Position numbers and translations under genes: made by a program
DNA from: Symbiopectobacterium purcellii
GTDB taxonomy: Bacteria; Pseudomonadota; Gammaproteobacteria; Enterobacterales; Enterobacteriaceae
Length of the DNA stretch: 64,000 nucleotides
Assembly: GCF_019797845.1 (NCBI RefSeq)
Contig: NZ_CP081864.1
Location: 4,588,001 to 4,652,000, forward strand
Reading direction: 5' to 3'
The notes under the pieces: model-generated
What the model saw: the letters and a program-made list of their open reading frames with translations, nothing else
What the model was told of the DNA's origin: nothing
Databases searched by the model: none
Shown here: positions 31,110 through 41,257 of the stretch, one piece after another
How positions within the stretch are numbered: the stretch's first letter is position 1
Layout of the letters: each line of letters begins with the position of its first letter

Positions 31110-31826
31110 GTGGAACAAATGACATTTTGGCAGCTCATCAGTTTTGGTGAGAACGGCTGGGGAAGATTGCTGCTGATGGGGACAGGAATGACCCTGGCAT
31201 TGGCAGTAGGCGGTTTTTTATTAGGCGCACTTATCGGCACCCTCGGTGCCTGGTCAAAAATAGCGGGTAATCGGCCACTTCGCTTTGTGGCAGAATGCTA
31301 CACCACGGTAACGCGCGGCATTCCCGATCTGCTGATTATTTTCCTGCTCTACTTTGGCGGTAGCTCTGCACTGACGCTGCTGGCAAGCCTGTTTGGACAT
31401 AACGGCTTTATCGGTTTTCCCGGTTATATCGCCGGGGTCATTGCCGTCGGCATCGCCTCAGGAGCACAGCAAACGGAAGTGTTTCGTGGCGCCTTCTACG
31501 CCGTAGCCAAAGGTGAGATAGAAGCCGCTAAAGCCTGCGGCATGCCCACCCTGCTGCGCCTGCGCCGCATTATTATTCCGCTGCTACTGCGCCATGCCAT
31601 TCCCGCGCTCGGCAACGTCTGGCAACTGGTGCTGAAAGCCTCAGCGCTGGTGTCGGTAACTGGCGTGGCAGAGCTGTTGACCCAGTCACAGACCGGTGCA
31701 GGCTCTACTGGCAAACCGTTTGATTTCTACATGGCTGCCGCCATGATTTATCTGGTGATTTCGATGTTTTCCGGCTGGCTGATGCGCCGCGCGGAGGCAC
31801 ACTATTCGCGAGGTGTAAGACGGTAA
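31110..31826 (+). CDS. Opine/basic amino-acid ABC transporter permease (OccQ/HisQ class)
   Basis: A 238-residue inner-membrane permease with a GTG start and GGAG 7 nt upstream. About five helices; the polar-amino-acid permease loop is KGEIEAAKACGMPTLLRLRR, followed by LPALGN-like AIPALGNVWQLVLKASALVS. SFGENGWGRLLLMG and FLLYFGGSSALTLLASLFG resemble OccQ/NocQ of Agrobacterium opine systems as I recall them. It overlaps the next gene by one base (TAATG). It is the first gene of the NtrC/sigma-54 operon. Confidence 0.92.
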   Translation: MEQMTFWQLISFGENGWGRLLLMGTGMTLALAVGGFLLGALIGTLGAWSKIAGNRPLRFVAECYTTVTRGIPDLLIIFLLYFGGSSALTLLASLFGHNGFIGFPGYIAGVIAVGIASGAQQTEVFRGAFYAVAKGEIEAAKACGMPTLLRLRRIIIPLLLRHAIPALGNVWQLVLKASALVSVTGVAELLTQSQTGAGSTGKPFDFYMAAAMIYLVISMFSGWLMRRAEAHYSRGVRR

Positions 31827-32554
31827 TGGACCTGACTTTTTTCTACGAAACCTTCCTGGAGATTATTCCCGGTGTGCCGCTAACACTCCAACTCGCGGTG
31901 GGTTCAGTGCTGATCGGCTTCTTTTTAGCCCTGGCACTGGCTGCGATGCAGCTTTCTGGCAGCCAACTGCTGCAATCGGTCGCTCGCCTGTATGTGTTGT
32001 TCTTCCGTGGCACGCCGCTACTGGTACAGCTGTTCCTTATCTACTACGGATTGGGACAATTCAGTTGGGTGCGTGAAAGCGTTCTGTGGCCAATACTGCG
32101 TGAACCTTACTGGTGTGCGCTACTGTCGTTGACACTTTGCACGGGTGCCTATGCCAGCGAAATCATTCGCGGGGGTTTGCAATCGGTGCCCTCCGGTCAG
32201 ATCGAGGCAGCGCGCGCCTGTGGCATGCCATCATGGAAAATATTTACCCGTATCGTGTTTCCGCTTGCCATTCGCCAGGCACTGCCTGCCTATGGCAACG
32301 AACTGATTTCCATGATCAAATCCACCTCGCTTGCGTCCATCATCACGCTGATGGAAATCACCGGCATTGCAGCACGCTTGATTGCGGAAACCTACCGCGC
32401 GCTGGAAGTGTTTCTGGTGGCGGGCGCCATTTACCTGTTGATCAATCTGGTGCTCACCCGCCTGCTGGCTTTTGTCGAACACCGTATGACGCCGTATCTG
32501 CGCGCACCGCAGTCGCTGGCTGAAGTTAAGAATATGAAAGGAAACCCATCATGA
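31826..32554 (+). CDS. Opine/basic amino-acid ABC transporter permease (OccM/HisM class)
   Basis: A 242-residue permease, partner of the preceding subunit. Features are [20 protein letters not shown], the coupling loop [20 protein letters not shown] and [20 protein letters not shown]. Its last codons overlap the ATPase gene start (ATGA), so all three cytoplasmic and membrane parts are translationally linked. Confidence 0.93.
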   Translation: MDLTFFYETFLEIIPGVPLTLQLAVGSVLIGFFLALALAAMQLSGSQLLQSVARLYVLFFRGTPLLVQLFLIYYGLGQFSWVRESVLWPILREPYWCALLSLTLCTGAYASEIIRGGLQSVPSGQIEAARACGMPSWKIFTRIVFPLAIRQALPAYGNELISMIKSTSLASIITLMEITGIAARLIAETYRALEVFLVAGAIYLLINLVLTRLLAFVEHRMTPYLRAPQSLAEVKNMKGNPS

Positions 32555-33315
32555 GTACCGCCGCTATCAGCCTGCGCAACATTCACAAGCGTTTCGGCTC
32601 ACTGGAAGTCCTGAAAGGGATCTCATTTGAAGCCAGTCAGGGCGAGGTCGTTTCGATTCTGGGGTCTTCCGGTTCGGGCAAATCCACCCTGCTGCGCTGC
32701 ACCAACCTGCTTGAAATCCCCGATCAGGGCGAGATTATTGTGTGCGGCGAAGCCATCGCGATGAAAGTGAATCGCCAAGGGCAAAATCGCCCAGCCAGCG
32801 CGAAACAGATCGACCGTATCCGTACCCAGCTCGGCATGGTGTTTCAAAACTTCAATCTGTGGTCGCACAAAACCTTACTGGAAAACGTGATTGAAGCGCC
32901 GATCCACGTGCTCAAACGCACGCCGCAGGACGCCAAAGAACACGCAGAGCAACTGCTTGAGAAAGTTGGGTTGGCCGATAAACGCCATTACTACCCTTCC
33001 CACCTTTCCGGCGGGCAGCGACAGCGTGCCGCGATTGCGCGTGCGCTGGCCATGTCACCCAAGGTGATGCTGTTTGATGAACCCACCTCAGCACTGGACC
33101 CGGAGTTGGTCGGAGAGGTGCTGCGCGTGATGCGTCAGTTAGCCGATGAAGGGATGACCATGCTGGTCGTCACCCATGAAATGGACTTTGCGCGTGAAGT
33201 CTCTAACCGCGTGGTGTTCCTACATCAGGGTGAGATCGAAGAACAAGGCACGCCGGAACAGATGTTTACTGCCAGCCAGTCAGCCCGTTTCCGCCAGTTT
33301 ATTGCCAGTTGGTAA
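32551..33315 (+). CDS. Polar amino-acid ABC transporter ATPase (OccP/HisP class)
   Basis: A 254-residue ABC ATPase with Walker [11 protein letters not shown]-loop [20 protein letters not shown], signature [15 protein letters not shown], Walker [20 protein letters not shown] and the switch His in [16 protein letters not shown]. The insert after [12 protein letters not shown] with [10 protein letters not shown] is typical of HisP/OccP proteins. It powers the two preceding permease subunits. Confidence 0.95.
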   Translation: MSTAAISLRNIHKRFGSLEVLKGISFEASQGEVVSILGSSGSGKSTLLRCTNLLEIPDQGEIIVCGEAIAMKVNRQGQNRPASAKQIDRIRTQLGMVFQNFNLWSHKTLLENVIEAPIHVLKRTPQDAKEHAEQLLEKVGLADKRHYYPSHLSGGQRQRAAIARALAMSPKVMLFDEPTSALDPELVGEVLRVMRQLADEGMTMLVVTHEMDFAREVSNRVVFLHQGEIEEQGTPEQMFTASQSARFRQFIASW

Positions 33316-33383
33316 CAGAACGACGTTTATCAACACAATGCCAGGCTTAAGAACACAACAGACAACCACCAGGAGATACCTCG

Positions 33384-34250
33384 ATGCTAAAAACCAAACT
33401 CGCTGCCGCCGCCTATGCGCTTTGTCTGGCTGGCGCACTCTCTACCTCATTCAATGCTGCGGCAGAAGCCGGTAAAACCTGGAGCACCGTGCGCATCGCC
33501 ACTGAAGGCGCATACCACCCGTACAACTTCACCAAGCCAGACGGTACGCTGGATGGCATGGAAATTGAGCTGTACAAAGTGCTGTGCGACAACATGAAAG
33601 TAAAATGCGAGATCATGGTGCAGCCGTTTGCCAGCAGCATTCCGGCGCTGAACGCCGGTAAGTTTGATGCCATCATCTCCGGCATGTCCGCCACGCCGAA
33701 GCGCCGTGAAGTGATCGATTTCAGCCAGCCCTACACGCAGGCAGGGCAAACCTTTGCCGTACTGAAATCCAGCCCGCTGGCATCGCTGCCGGATCTGGGC
33801 ACTCGCTTCTCCCTCAATGAGAAAGATGAAGCCACTGCCATCGCTGAAGTGGAAAAATTGCGCCCGCTGCTGAAAGGCAAAACCATTGGCGTTCAGTCTG
33901 CCTCGATCGCCAGCACGCTGCTGGATAAATACTTCAAAGGCATGATGACGGTACGCGAATACAAAACCATGCAGGAGCACGATCTGGATCTGAAAGCCGG
34001 TCGCGTCGATCTGGTTATCGGTTCTGCGCCTTACATGAAAAATACTGCTGACAAATCAAACGGCGAAATCGTAATGGCTGGCCCGCAGTTTATCGGCGGC
34101 ATTTTGGGCAGCGGTTCGTCCATCGGCCTGCGTAAAAGCGATCCTGAATTGAAAGCCATGTTCGATAAAGCCATCGACCAGGCTAAAGCAGACGGCACCA
34201 TCAAGACGCTGAGTGAAAAATGGTTTGGCATGGATACCACCCCGCTCTGA
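33384..34250 (+). CDS. Opine-type periplasmic substrate-binding protein
   Basis: A 288-residue SBP family 3 protein with a Sec signal peptide ending SFNAAAEA. The mature part begins VRIATEGAYHPYNFTKPDG. The segments LDKYFKG, HDLDLKAGRVDLVIG and DGTIKTLSEKWFGMDTTPL resemble the nopaline/octopine-binding NocT/OccT group more than HisJ or ArgT, as I recall those sequences. Four cysteines are absent apart from a VLCDNMKVKCEI pair, which is typical. It probably binds opine-like or basic amino-acid derivatives. GGAG precedes the ATG. Confidence 0.9.
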   Translation: MLKTKLAAAAYALCLAGALSTSFNAAAEAGKTWSTVRIATEGAYHPYNFTKPDGTLDGMEIELYKVLCDNMKVKCEIMVQPFASSIPALNAGKFDAIISGMSATPKRREVIDFSQPYTQAGQTFAVLKSSPLASLPDLGTRFSLNEKDEATAIAEVEKLRPLLKGKTIGVQSASIASTLLDKYFKGMMTVREYKTMQEHDLDLKAGRVDLVIGSAPYMKNTADKSNGEIVMAGPQFIGGILGSGSSIGLRKSDPELKAMFDKAIDQAKADGTIKTLSEKWFGMDTTPL

Positions 34251-34282
34251 TCGCCCTCTCGCGACCCTAACCTGAACCACGA

Positions 34283-34307
34283 ACGTGGCGTCTGATTGAC
34301 GCCACGT
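34283..34307 (+). terminator. Hairpin between the binding-protein gene and the amidohydrolase gene
   Basis: Perfect 10-bp stem ACGTGGCGTC / GACGCCACGT, 5-nt loop, followed by CTTCTTC. It is probably a partial terminator or mRNA-stabilising hairpin, because the next gene is 50 bp away on the same strand. Confidence 0.6.
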
Positions 34308-34359
34308 CTTCTTCATTCCCCACCAAATTCACTGTTATAACCGCAGGAGCGCCTGATTC

Positions 34360-35808
34360 ATGACTTCGCCATCAGAACAACACGCCTTACCCGCCGTAGA
34401 CACACACACCGTTAGCGCCCTGCGCGAACTGATTGCCGCGAAAAACCCGCAGTTCACCGCGCTTAGCGACAGCATCTGGGATGTGCCGGAACTTAACTAT
34501 GAAGAAATCCGCTCCGCCGCACTGCATGAAGCGGTACTCAAGCAGGAAGGCTTTCGCCTGACAACGGGTATTGCCGGGATGCCAACCGCCTTGCTGGGTG
34601 AGTTTGGGTCCGGTAAACCGGTAATTGCCTTACTGGGTGAATACGATGCGCTGCCGGGCCTGAGCCAGCAAGCGGGCATCGCTGAGCCTTGCCCCATCGA
34701 TGCGGGTGGTAACGGTCACGGCTGCGGCCACAATTTGCTTGGCACCGCCGCATTGCAGGCCGCCACGGCGGTAAAAGATTACCTGCAACAGCACCAGTTG
34801 CCCGGTACCGTGCGCTTTTACGGTTGCCCGGCAGAAGAGGGCGGTTCCTCCAAAGGTTTTATGGTCAAAGAAGGTGTGTTTGACGATGTGGATATTGCTA
34901 TCTGCTGGCACCCGGCCACCTTTACCGGCGTTAACAGCCCGGATTCCCTGGCTTGCAACGAACTGAATTTTTACTTCAAAGGCCGCGCTTCGCACGCCGC
35001 CAGCAGCCCACATCTGGGGCGCAGTGCGCTCGATGCCGTAGAGCTGATGAACGTTGGTGTTAACTACATGCGAGAACACATGCCGTCATCGGCGCGTGTA
35101 CACTACGCCATCACCGACAGCGGTGGTCACGCACCGAACGTGGTTCAGGCCAACGCAACGGTACGCTATCTGGTGCGGGCGCGTCAGTTACCTGAACTCC
35201 ACCAGTTAGTGAAACGTGTGAAGAAAATCGCACAAGGCGCAGCGCTGATGACCGAAACAGAAGTGAGTTGGGAAGTGATCAGCGGCGATGCCAACTTGCT
35301 GGGCAACGCCCCGTTGGAGCAGCGCATGCATGAACACCTGCTGGCGCTTGGCCCCATCCAGTTCGATGATGCGGACCGCGCTTTTGCCGCCAAATTCCAA
35401 ACCGCCATGAGTGCAGAAGATATTGCCAACTCCTACGCGCGTTTTGGCGTAAAACCTAAAGCAGGCGAATCGCTGCATGAAGGTATCTATCCGCTTTACA
35501 GCCCCGATGACAGTTTTATCGGCTCTACCGACGTCGGCACGGTAAGCTGGGTGGTTCCGACCGTACAAATTCGTGCTGCTACCTACGCCATCGGCACACC
35601 TGCCCACTCCTGGCAGTTGGTAGCGCAGGGCAAAGCCCCTGCGGCGCACAAAGGCACCGCCTATGCGGCCGAAGCCATGGCGTCATTAACCGTGGATTTG
35701 CTACAAAACCCGGCACAAGCCAAAGCGGAACTGGCCGAGAAACTGAGCGTTACACCGTTTGAGAACCCGATTCCCGACGGCGTGGTTCCACCCATTCCTC
35801 AGGTATAA
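34360..35808 (+). CDS. M20 family amidohydrolase (AbgB-like)
   Basis: A 482-residue metal-dependent amidohydrolase, the length of E. coli AbgB. Metal ligands are seen in GGNGHGCGHNLLGTAAL, the catalytic Glu pair in GCPAEEGGSSKGFM, then CWHPATFTG; the dimerisation domain has FKGRASHAASSPHLGRSALD. AbgB belongs to the enzyme that splits p-aminobenzoyl-glutamate; relatives remove acyl groups from amino acids. Sitting behind an opine-type transporter, it probably hydrolyses the imported conjugate to release an amino acid as nitrogen source (inference). AGGAG precedes the ATG. Confidence 0.92.
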   Translation: MTSPSEQHALPAVDTHTVSALRELIAAKNPQFTALSDSIWDVPELNYEEIRSAALHEAVLKQEGFRLTTGIAGMPTALLGEFGSGKPVIALLGEYDALPGLSQQAGIAEPCPIDAGGNGHGCGHNLLGTAALQAATAVKDYLQQHQLPGTVRFYGCPAEEGGSSKGFMVKEGVFDDVDIAICWHPATFTGVNSPDSLACNELNFYFKGRASHAASSPHLGRSALDAVELMNVGVNYMREHMPSSARVHYAITDSGGHAPNVVQANATVRYLVRARQLPELHQLVKRVKKIAQGAALMTETEVSWEVISGDANLLGNAPLEQRMHEHLLALGPIQFDDADRAFAAKFQTAMSAEDIANSYARFGVKPKAGESLHEGIYPLYSPDDSFIGSTDVGTVSWVVPTVQIRAATYAIGTPAHSWQLVAQGKAPAAHKGTAYAAEAMASLTVDLLQNPAQAKAELAEKLSVTPFENPIPDGVVPPIPQV

Positions 35809-35819
35809 CGTCAGTCTAT

Positions 35820-35840
35820 GGGCGGGTACATTTCCCGCCC
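35820..35840. terminator. Terminator between the amidohydrolase and exporter genes
   Basis: Perfect 7-bp GC stem GGGCGGG / CCCGCCC with a 7-nt loop, 12 bp after the amidohydrolase stop and before the end of the converging exporter gene. Confidence 0.65.
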
Positions 35841-35867
35841 TGTTCTCACAACAGCGTTTCACTACTG

Positions 35868-36500
35868 TCAGAACGGCAGCAATGATGAAATGAACAATCC
35901 GGCAGAGAAAAGTATAAAAATGACTCCGCCGACTTTATTGAGTACAGAAAAAAGACGGTGAGACGAAATGCCTCTTTTTATGGTACTGGCAAAAACACCA
36001 TAAACACAATGGATAACGATAACTAACAGACAAAAAGTTAATGAAAGGACGAGAAATTGAAAAATGTAGGGGTCGTTATTAGTAATAAATTGGGGGAACA
36101 GTGCCATAAAGAAAACAATCGGCTTAGGGTTTAACAGCGAAAGCAAAAAACCCTGTCTGAATCGGGCGATCGTAGATGGTATTTCATTGATATCCCCCCT
36201 CCGATTTTCATCTACTAACTTAGGTGCAGATTGATACAATTTAACACCCAGATAGGCGAGATACGCAGCCCCAACCACTTTGACAATAATCAGAGAATAG
36301 GCGGATGACACAATAAGCACACCAACACTGCTTGCCGCAACCACCGAGATAACCCCCATGCCCGTAGCTATGCCCACTATACCGGCGATAGCATTCTTTA
36401 AGTTATAGTTGAGCGTATTGGTGATTGTCAGCAACACCCCCGGACCTGGACTGGCAATGGTCAAGCTTGATAATAAAATATAGAGATAGAGTTGAGGCAT
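35868..36500 (-). CDS. LysE/RhtB-family exporter
   Basis: A 210-residue membrane protein of about six helices with the family start SLTIASPGPGVLLTITNTLN and the mid-protein LLSLLNPKPIVFFMALFPQF. It is more AT-rich than the neighbouring core genes. It converges on the amidohydrolase gene and may export excess amino acid released there (inference). Confidence 0.9.
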   Translation of the reverse strand: MPQLYLYILLSSLTIASPGPGVLLTITNTLNYNLKNAIAGIVGIATGMGVISVVAASSVGVLIVSSAYSLIIVKVVGAAYLAYLGVKLYQSAPKLVDENRRGDINEIPSTIARFRQGFLLSLLNPKPIVFFMALFPQFITNNDPYIFQFLVLSLTFCLLVIVIHCVYGVFASTIKRGISSHRLFSVLNKVGGVIFILFSAGLFISSLLPF

Positions 36501-36751
36501 CTGTTATTCATCATCTATTGATTCAGTGAATATTGATTATTGGATTGCTTTAACAATAAAAACATTGTGTTTTAAATGCATAACCCTGCGATTCAACGCA
36601 TGGGTAAATGAATAAACATTACTTTATATCTTTGTTTATAAATAACAGAAACCACTTGAGACCGGTACATTAAATAATGCCACGCACAATAAAGCAGAAA
36701 AAGAGCAGTTCTTGCACTCGCAGGGATGGCAGATAAAAGAGAGGAATAATG

Positions 36752-36779
36752 CAGCCGAGCGGATAAACCCGCCCGGCTT
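36752..36779 (-). terminator. Terminator after trpS
   Basis: On the minus strand GCCGGGCGG, a short loop and CCGCTCGGC with one mismatch, just after the trpS stop. The T tract is poor. Confidence 0.45.
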
Positions 36780-36784
36780 ACCGA

Positions 36785-37789
36785 TTACGGATGCGCGACG
36801 AAGCCTACCGCGTCGTACACTTTTTTCAGCGTCGCAGTGGCTTTGAGACGCGCTTTTTCAGCACCGTCACGCATCACCTGCTGCAAGAAAGCTTCATCGT
36901 TACGGAAATGATGATAGCGCGCCTGCAACTCGGTCAGCATGCCGGAAACGGCGTCGGCGACCGCGCCCTTAAGGTGACCATACATCTGGCCTTCAAAGGC
37001 TTTTTCCAGTTCAGGAATCGGTTTTCCCGTCACCCCGGACAGAATATCCAACAGGTTGGATACCCCCGCCTTATTGGCAATGTCATAACGCACCACTGGC
37101 GGCTCATCGGAATCCGTCACCGCGCGTTTGATCTTTTTCACGACGGCTTTCGGATCTTCCAGCAATCCAATCACGTTATTGCGGTTGTCATCTGACTTGG
37201 ACATTTTTTTGCTGGGGTCCAGCAGTGACATCACGCGCGCGCCAGATTTGGGAATAAACGGCTCTGGCACTTTGAAAACGTCGCCGTAAAGCGCATTGAA
37301 GCGCTGAGCGATATCGCGGCTCAATTCCAGATGCTGTTTCTGATCTTCGCCCACCGGCACCTGATGGGTTTGATACAGCAGGATATCGGCCGCCATCAGC
37401 ACCGGATAGTCAAACAAACCGGCAGTGATGTTGTCGGAATAGCGCGCTGATTTGTCTTTGAACTGCGTCATGCGGCTCAGTTCACCGAAGTAGGAGTAGC
37501 AGTTTAGCACCCAGCTCAGCTGCGTGTGCTCTGGCACATGAGACTGAACGAAGATGGTGCTTTTCTGCGGATCAATACCGCAGGCCAGATAAAGCGCCAG
37601 CGTATCCAGCGTTGCTTTACGCAACTGCTGGGGATCCTGACGCACGGTGATAGCATGCAGGTCAACGATGCAGTATATGCAATCGTAATCATCCTGCATG
37701 TTCACCCACTGACGTAATGCACCCATGTAGTTACCAATGGTAAGTTCACCGGACGGCTGTGCGCCGCTAAAAACAATGGGCTTAGTCAT
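36785..37789 (-). CDS. trpS: Tryptophanyl-tRNA synthetase
   Basis: A 334-residue class I synthetase of the usual length. The HIGH-type motif is seen in [18 protein letters not shown], the KMSKS loop in [15 protein letters not shown], and [19 protein letters not shown] is conserved. It charges tRNA-Trp. The gene overlaps gph by four bases (ATGA) and ends the dam-rpe-gph-trpS series. Confidence 0.98.
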   Translation of the reverse strand: MTKPIVFSGAQPSGELTIGNYMGALRQWVNMQDDYDCIYCIVDLHAITVRQDPQQLRKATLDTLALYLACGIDPQKSTIFVQSHVPEHTQLSWVLNCYSYFGELSRMTQFKDKSARYSDNITAGLFDYPVLMAADILLYQTHQVPVGEDQKQHLELSRDIAQRFNALYGDVFKVPEPFIPKSGARVMSLLDPSKKMSKSDDNRNNVIGLLEDPKAVVKKIKRAVTDSDEPPVVRYDIANKAGVSNLLDILSGVTGKPIPELEKAFEGQMYGHLKGAVADAVSGMLTELQARYHHFRNDEAFLQQVMRDGAEKARLKATATLKKVYDAVGFVAHP

Positions 37790-38490
37790 GCTGACGCTTC
37801 CTGATTTTTTGACGTAAGTGGCCCCACCAGGGGCAAAAGTTGTGAGAAGCGCTCAAGCACCACGTCAGGTTGACTCAGCGCAATGGCTTCTCCGTAGTTA
37901 TAGCCGTAAGTCATGCCCACGTTCGGACAACCTGCGGCCTGTGCCGCCTGAATATCGTTGCGCGAATCGCCGACAAACAGCAATTCTGATGCCAGCAGTC
38001 CCTGTTGAGCCAATACCAGATAGAGCGGCGCAGGATGCGGCTTTTTCATTTTGACATCATCACCGCCGACAATCTGGCTAAACAACCCGGCAATACCCAA
38101 CGTCTCGAGCAGCGGCGCGACAAAAGGCGTCGGCTTATTGGTGACCAGCGCCAATGGGTAGCCCCAGTCAGCCAGTTGGGTCAGAGTGGCATGCACCTCA
38201 GGAAACAACGTACTGCCGCTGTCCACCGTTTGCGCATAGTAGCTGTCAAACAGCTCGCGCGCTGTGCGGGTATCTTGCGCCGTAGGCGTCATTCCCGCCC
38301 AGCGCAGCGCCCGCTCTACCAGCACGTCAGCACCGTTGCCGATCCAGGTAGCAACGCGCGCTTTACCCGCCGCAGGCAGATTCAGCGCTTGCAGCGCCAT
38401 ATCAACGGCGTCCGCCAACCCCGGTGCGCTGTCGACCAGCGTACCATCCAGATCGAACGCCACCCCACGAACCGTACTGATGTTAGCCAT
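37786..38490 (-). CDS. gph: Phosphoglycolate phosphatase
   Basis: A 234-residue HAD hydrolase: nucleophile Asp in [15 protein letters not shown], motif II Thr in [12 protein letters not shown], motif III Lys in [10 protein letters not shown] and motif [15 protein letters not shown]. It removes 2-phosphoglycolate formed in repair of oxidised DNA ends. It overlaps rpe and trpS on both sides. Confidence 0.97.
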   Translation of the reverse strand: MANISTVRGVAFDLDGTLVDSAPGLADAVDMALQALNLPAAGKARVATWIGNGADVLVERALRWAGMTPTAQDTRTARELFDSYYAQTVDSGSTLFPEVHATLTQLADWGYPLALVTNKPTPFVAPLLETLGIAGLFSQIVGGDDVKMKKPHPAPLYLVLAQQGLLASELLFVGDSRNDIQAAQAAGCPNVGMTYGYNYGEAIALSQPDVVLERFSQLLPLVGPLTSKNQEASA

Positions 38491-39160
38491 GAGATATCTT
38501 ACTCAATTCACTGCGCATGTTATCAATAACAGCGCGGTAATCGGGGTGACCGAAAATGGCAGAACCCGCCACAAACATATCTGCGCCGGCTTGCGCAATT
38601 TGGGCAATGTTGTCGACTTTCACACCGCCATCCACTTCCAGCCGAATGTCATAGCCGCTCTCATCGATGCGTTGGCGCACCTGACGCAGCTTATCTAAGG
38701 TGCCGGGAATAAAAGATTGCCCACCAAAGCCAGGATTGACCGACATCAGCAGAATGATATCCAGCTTATCCATCACGTAATCAAGGCAACTGAGCGGCGT
38801 CGCTGGGTTCAGCACCAGCCCGGCTTTACAGCCGTGATCCTTGATCAGTTGCAGCGAACGATCGACATGCTCGGATGCTTCCGGATGGAAGGTGATAAAG
38901 CTGGCACCGGCTTCGGCAAAATCGGGAATAAGACGGTCTACCGGTTTCACCATCAGATGAACATCGATAGGGGCGGTAATGCCGTAGTTGCGCAGTGCTT
39001 TAAGCACCAGCGGCCCGATGGTCAGGTTAGGAACATAGTGGTTATCCATGACGTCGAAGTGAACCACATCGGCTCCGGCTGCCAGCACACTGGCGGTGTC
39101 TTCCCCCAACCGGGCAAAGTCGGCCGATAAGATGGACGGAGCGATCAAGAAAGGCTTCAT
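38483..39160 (-). CDS. rpe: Ribulose-phosphate 3-epimerase
   Basis: 225 residues from the ATG at 39160 (GGAG 6 nt upstream), giving [24 protein letters not shown] barrel with zinc ligands in [13 protein letters not shown] and a later EVDGGVK, and the phosphate-binding end [10 protein letters not shown]. It interconverts ribulose-5-phosphate and xylulose-5-phosphate in the pentose phosphate pathway. An upstream ORF extension is not used. Confidence 0.97.
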   Translation of the reverse strand: MKPFLIAPSILSADFARLGEDTASVLAAGADVVHFDVMDNHYVPNLTIGPLVLKALRNYGITAPIDVHLMVKPVDRLIPDFAEAGASFITFHPEASEHVDRSLQLIKDHGCKAGLVLNPATPLSCLDYVMDKLDIILLMSVNPGFGGQSFIPGTLDKLRQVRQRIDESGYDIRLEVDGGVKVDNIAQIAQAGADMFVAGSAIFGHPDYRAVIDNMRSELSKISHG

Positions 39161-39214
39161 TCGTATCTCCAAACAGTTTGTAGGATAACCAGCGCTATGC
39201 GCGCGCATCAGGAA

Positions 39215-40039
39215 TTAACGCAGCGGCGCACCGTAGAGCGCCAACAGCTCATTAACCTTGCTCCGCCCCATGATATTGCGGCTGATGGTGCGTCTCGCCC
39301 TCACCACATACAGCGCCGCATCCTGATACCAGGCTCGAGTCAGCTCGGTATCATGGTTGGATATCAGCACGGGAATGGCACTCTCCATCGACAACCGATA
39401 CGCCAGCGTCGCCAGGCTCTGTTGATCGATGTTGTTGAAATTATTCGTGTGATACGCCGTAAAATTCGCCGTTGCGGAAAGCGGAGCATAAGGAGGATCG
39501 CAATAGACCACTGCACCTTGCGTTGCTTTGAGTAACGTCTGCTGATAATGCTCACAAACAAAAGTGGCATTACGCGCTTTGAGCGCGAACCAGCGTAACT
39601 CTTCTTCGGGAAAATACGGCTTTTTGTAACGGCCAAAGGGCACGTTGAATTCGCCCCGCATGTTATAGCGGCATAATCCGTTATAACAGTGGCGATTCAG
39701 ATACAAAAACAGTACCGCACGACGATAGGGCACCGCACAAAGATTAAATTCATCACGCAGCTGATAAAACACTTCAGCCACGTTGTATTCGCCAGTGAAC
39801 AATTCACGCGCGTCACGAATGAAATCGTCGGTTTGCGTCTTAACGATATCGTAGAGATTGATGAGATCACTGTTAATGTCGGCCAGGATGTAACGGTCGT
39901 ATTCCGTATTCAAAAACACCGAACCGGCCCCGACAAACGGCTCAATCAAGCAGTCTCCTTCTGGTAGATAGCGGCGAATCTCTTCTACCAGCGGGTACTT
40001 CCCACCAGCCCATTTTAAAAAAGCGCGGTTCTTCTTCAT
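39215..40039 (-). CDS. dam: DNA adenine methylase Dam
   Basis: A 274-residue GATC N6-adenine methyltransferase acting in mismatch repair and replication timing. The S-adenosylmethionine motif is LIEPFVGAGSVFLNTEYDRY and the catalytic motif VVYCDPPYAPLSATANFTAY. The N-terminal KKNRAFLKWAGGKYPLVEEI is the Dam signature. It lies 54 bp upstream of rpe, downstream of damX, as in E. coli. Confidence 0.98.
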   Translation of the reverse strand: MKKNRAFLKWAGGKYPLVEEIRRYLPEGDCLIEPFVGAGSVFLNTEYDRYILADINSDLINLYDIVKTQTDDFIRDARELFTGEYNVAEVFYQLRDEFNLCAVPYRRAVLFLYLNRHCYNGLCRYNMRGEFNVPFGRYKKPYFPEEELRWFALKARNATFVCEHYQQTLLKATQGAVVYCDPPYAPLSATANFTAYHTNNFNNIDQQSLATLAYRLSMESAIPVLISNHDTELTRAWYQDAALYVVRARRTISRNIMGRSKVNELLALYGAPLR

Positions 40040-40119
40040 GCCGTCGTTAGTTACTCATTACATTTCAGAGCCGCGGATTGTACTCTGTGTCAGACAGCAC
40101 ATCAGGGCTAAAATTGGTG

Positions 40120-41121
40120 TTACTTACTCAAGTCCTGCTTCACCTGACGGATCGGCTTAACCCATGGTTTTTGTGCCTGCACGGCCGCAGGAAGCGATGA
40201 CGCCGCCTGCTTCGCTTCTGCGGACGAAGCGTAAACACCGTTCACCAATACATACCAGGGCTTACCGTCTCGCTTGGTTTCATAAACCCAAGCGTTGGGT
40301 AGGTTGTGCTGTGTGGCGTAAGCTTTCAGCGTATCTGAACGTGATGCACTGCTTAATTGCAGTGTGAAATGGCTGGCGGGCGCATTCTGAATCGATCCCC
40401 CCTGCCCTGAAACCGTCGCCTTGTCCCCAGAGGATGTCGGCTTGCCTGATGTCATCGGCACTTTTTGCGCTGGCGTTAGGGTTGATTTGCTCTGAGCGGC
40501 CTTATCTTGAACGTTTTTAGCATGTGCAGCTTTCTCCTGCACCGTCTTCTCTGAGACGTGCGGCGGATTTTTCGCTGAAGGAGCCACCGTAGCAGGCGCA
40601 ATCGGCAACGTGGTTACCGGCGCGGAGCCCGATGTCGCCCCTTGCGAGAAGGCGTTAACCTTTTCTTGCTGCGTCGAAAGCGCATCTGTCATGTTACCCG
40701 GCAGTTCAACACGCTGCTGCCCGGCAGGCGGAGGCGTAACTTGCGCTTGTGTCGGTGAACTTGCAACCGGCGGCGCATTCAAGGTTTGAGGCTGCCCTGG
40801 CGCGGTAGCATTTACTGATGCTGCGTCCCCCTGAGCGGAAGCCCCCTGCGTCATTGAGGAAGAAGAGGATAAATCGATACTCTTCTCACCATTACCCGAT
40901 GCAGCCGTTGGCACAGCTTCCGTCGATTTAGACGGTGATTGCAAGGCGGAACCCACACCGATTATCAACAACACCAGCACCACGATCCCGATGCCAATCA
41001 TCAAATGTTGACGAGAGAGCGCTAACTGCGGCGCAGAAAGACGGGGACTGCGTTGCTGACGTTGTGGCCGCCGATCGCTGGTATCCGGTTTTAACGCATC
41101 TTCTGGTTTAAATTCGTCCAT
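40120..41121 (-). CDS. damX: Cell-division SPOR-domain protein DamX
   Basis: A 333-residue bitopic membrane protein, shorter than E. coli DamX (428). A cytoplasmic N-terminus, one transmembrane helix near residues 41-60 (LMIGIGIVVLVLLIIGVGSA), a long Pro/Ala/Ser/Gln-rich linker of low complexity, and a C-terminal SPOR domain (HFTLQLSSASRSDTLKAYAT, then WYVLVNGVYASSAEAKQAAS) that binds denuded septal peptidoglycan. GAGGGG precedes the ATG. The length difference lies in the linker. Confidence 0.93.
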   Translation of the reverse strand: MDEFKPEDALKPDTSDRRPQRQQRSPRLSAPQLALSRQHLMIGIGIVVLVLLIIGVGSALQSPSKSTEAVPTAASGNGEKSIDLSSSSSMTQGASAQGDAASVNATAPGQPQTLNAPPVASSPTQAQVTPPPAGQQRVELPGNMTDALSTQQEKVNAFSQGATSGSAPVTTLPIAPATVAPSAKNPPHVSEKTVQEKAAHAKNVQDKAAQSKSTLTPAQKVPMTSGKPTSSGDKATVSGQGGSIQNAPASHFTLQLSSASRSDTLKAYATQHNLPNAWVYETKRDGKPWYVLVNGVYASSAEAKQAASSLPAAVQAQKPWVKPIRQVKQDLSK

Positions 41122-41257
41122 TTAAACCCCTCCAACTATAAAAAACACATACTCGCTGCGCAGTAAGCGAAGCGAATTGTTGAATTATAAGACATTATCT
41201 TCTATTAACCATAAACCATCAGCGTGAATATGTCTGCAAATACCCGAAAAACTGCTC

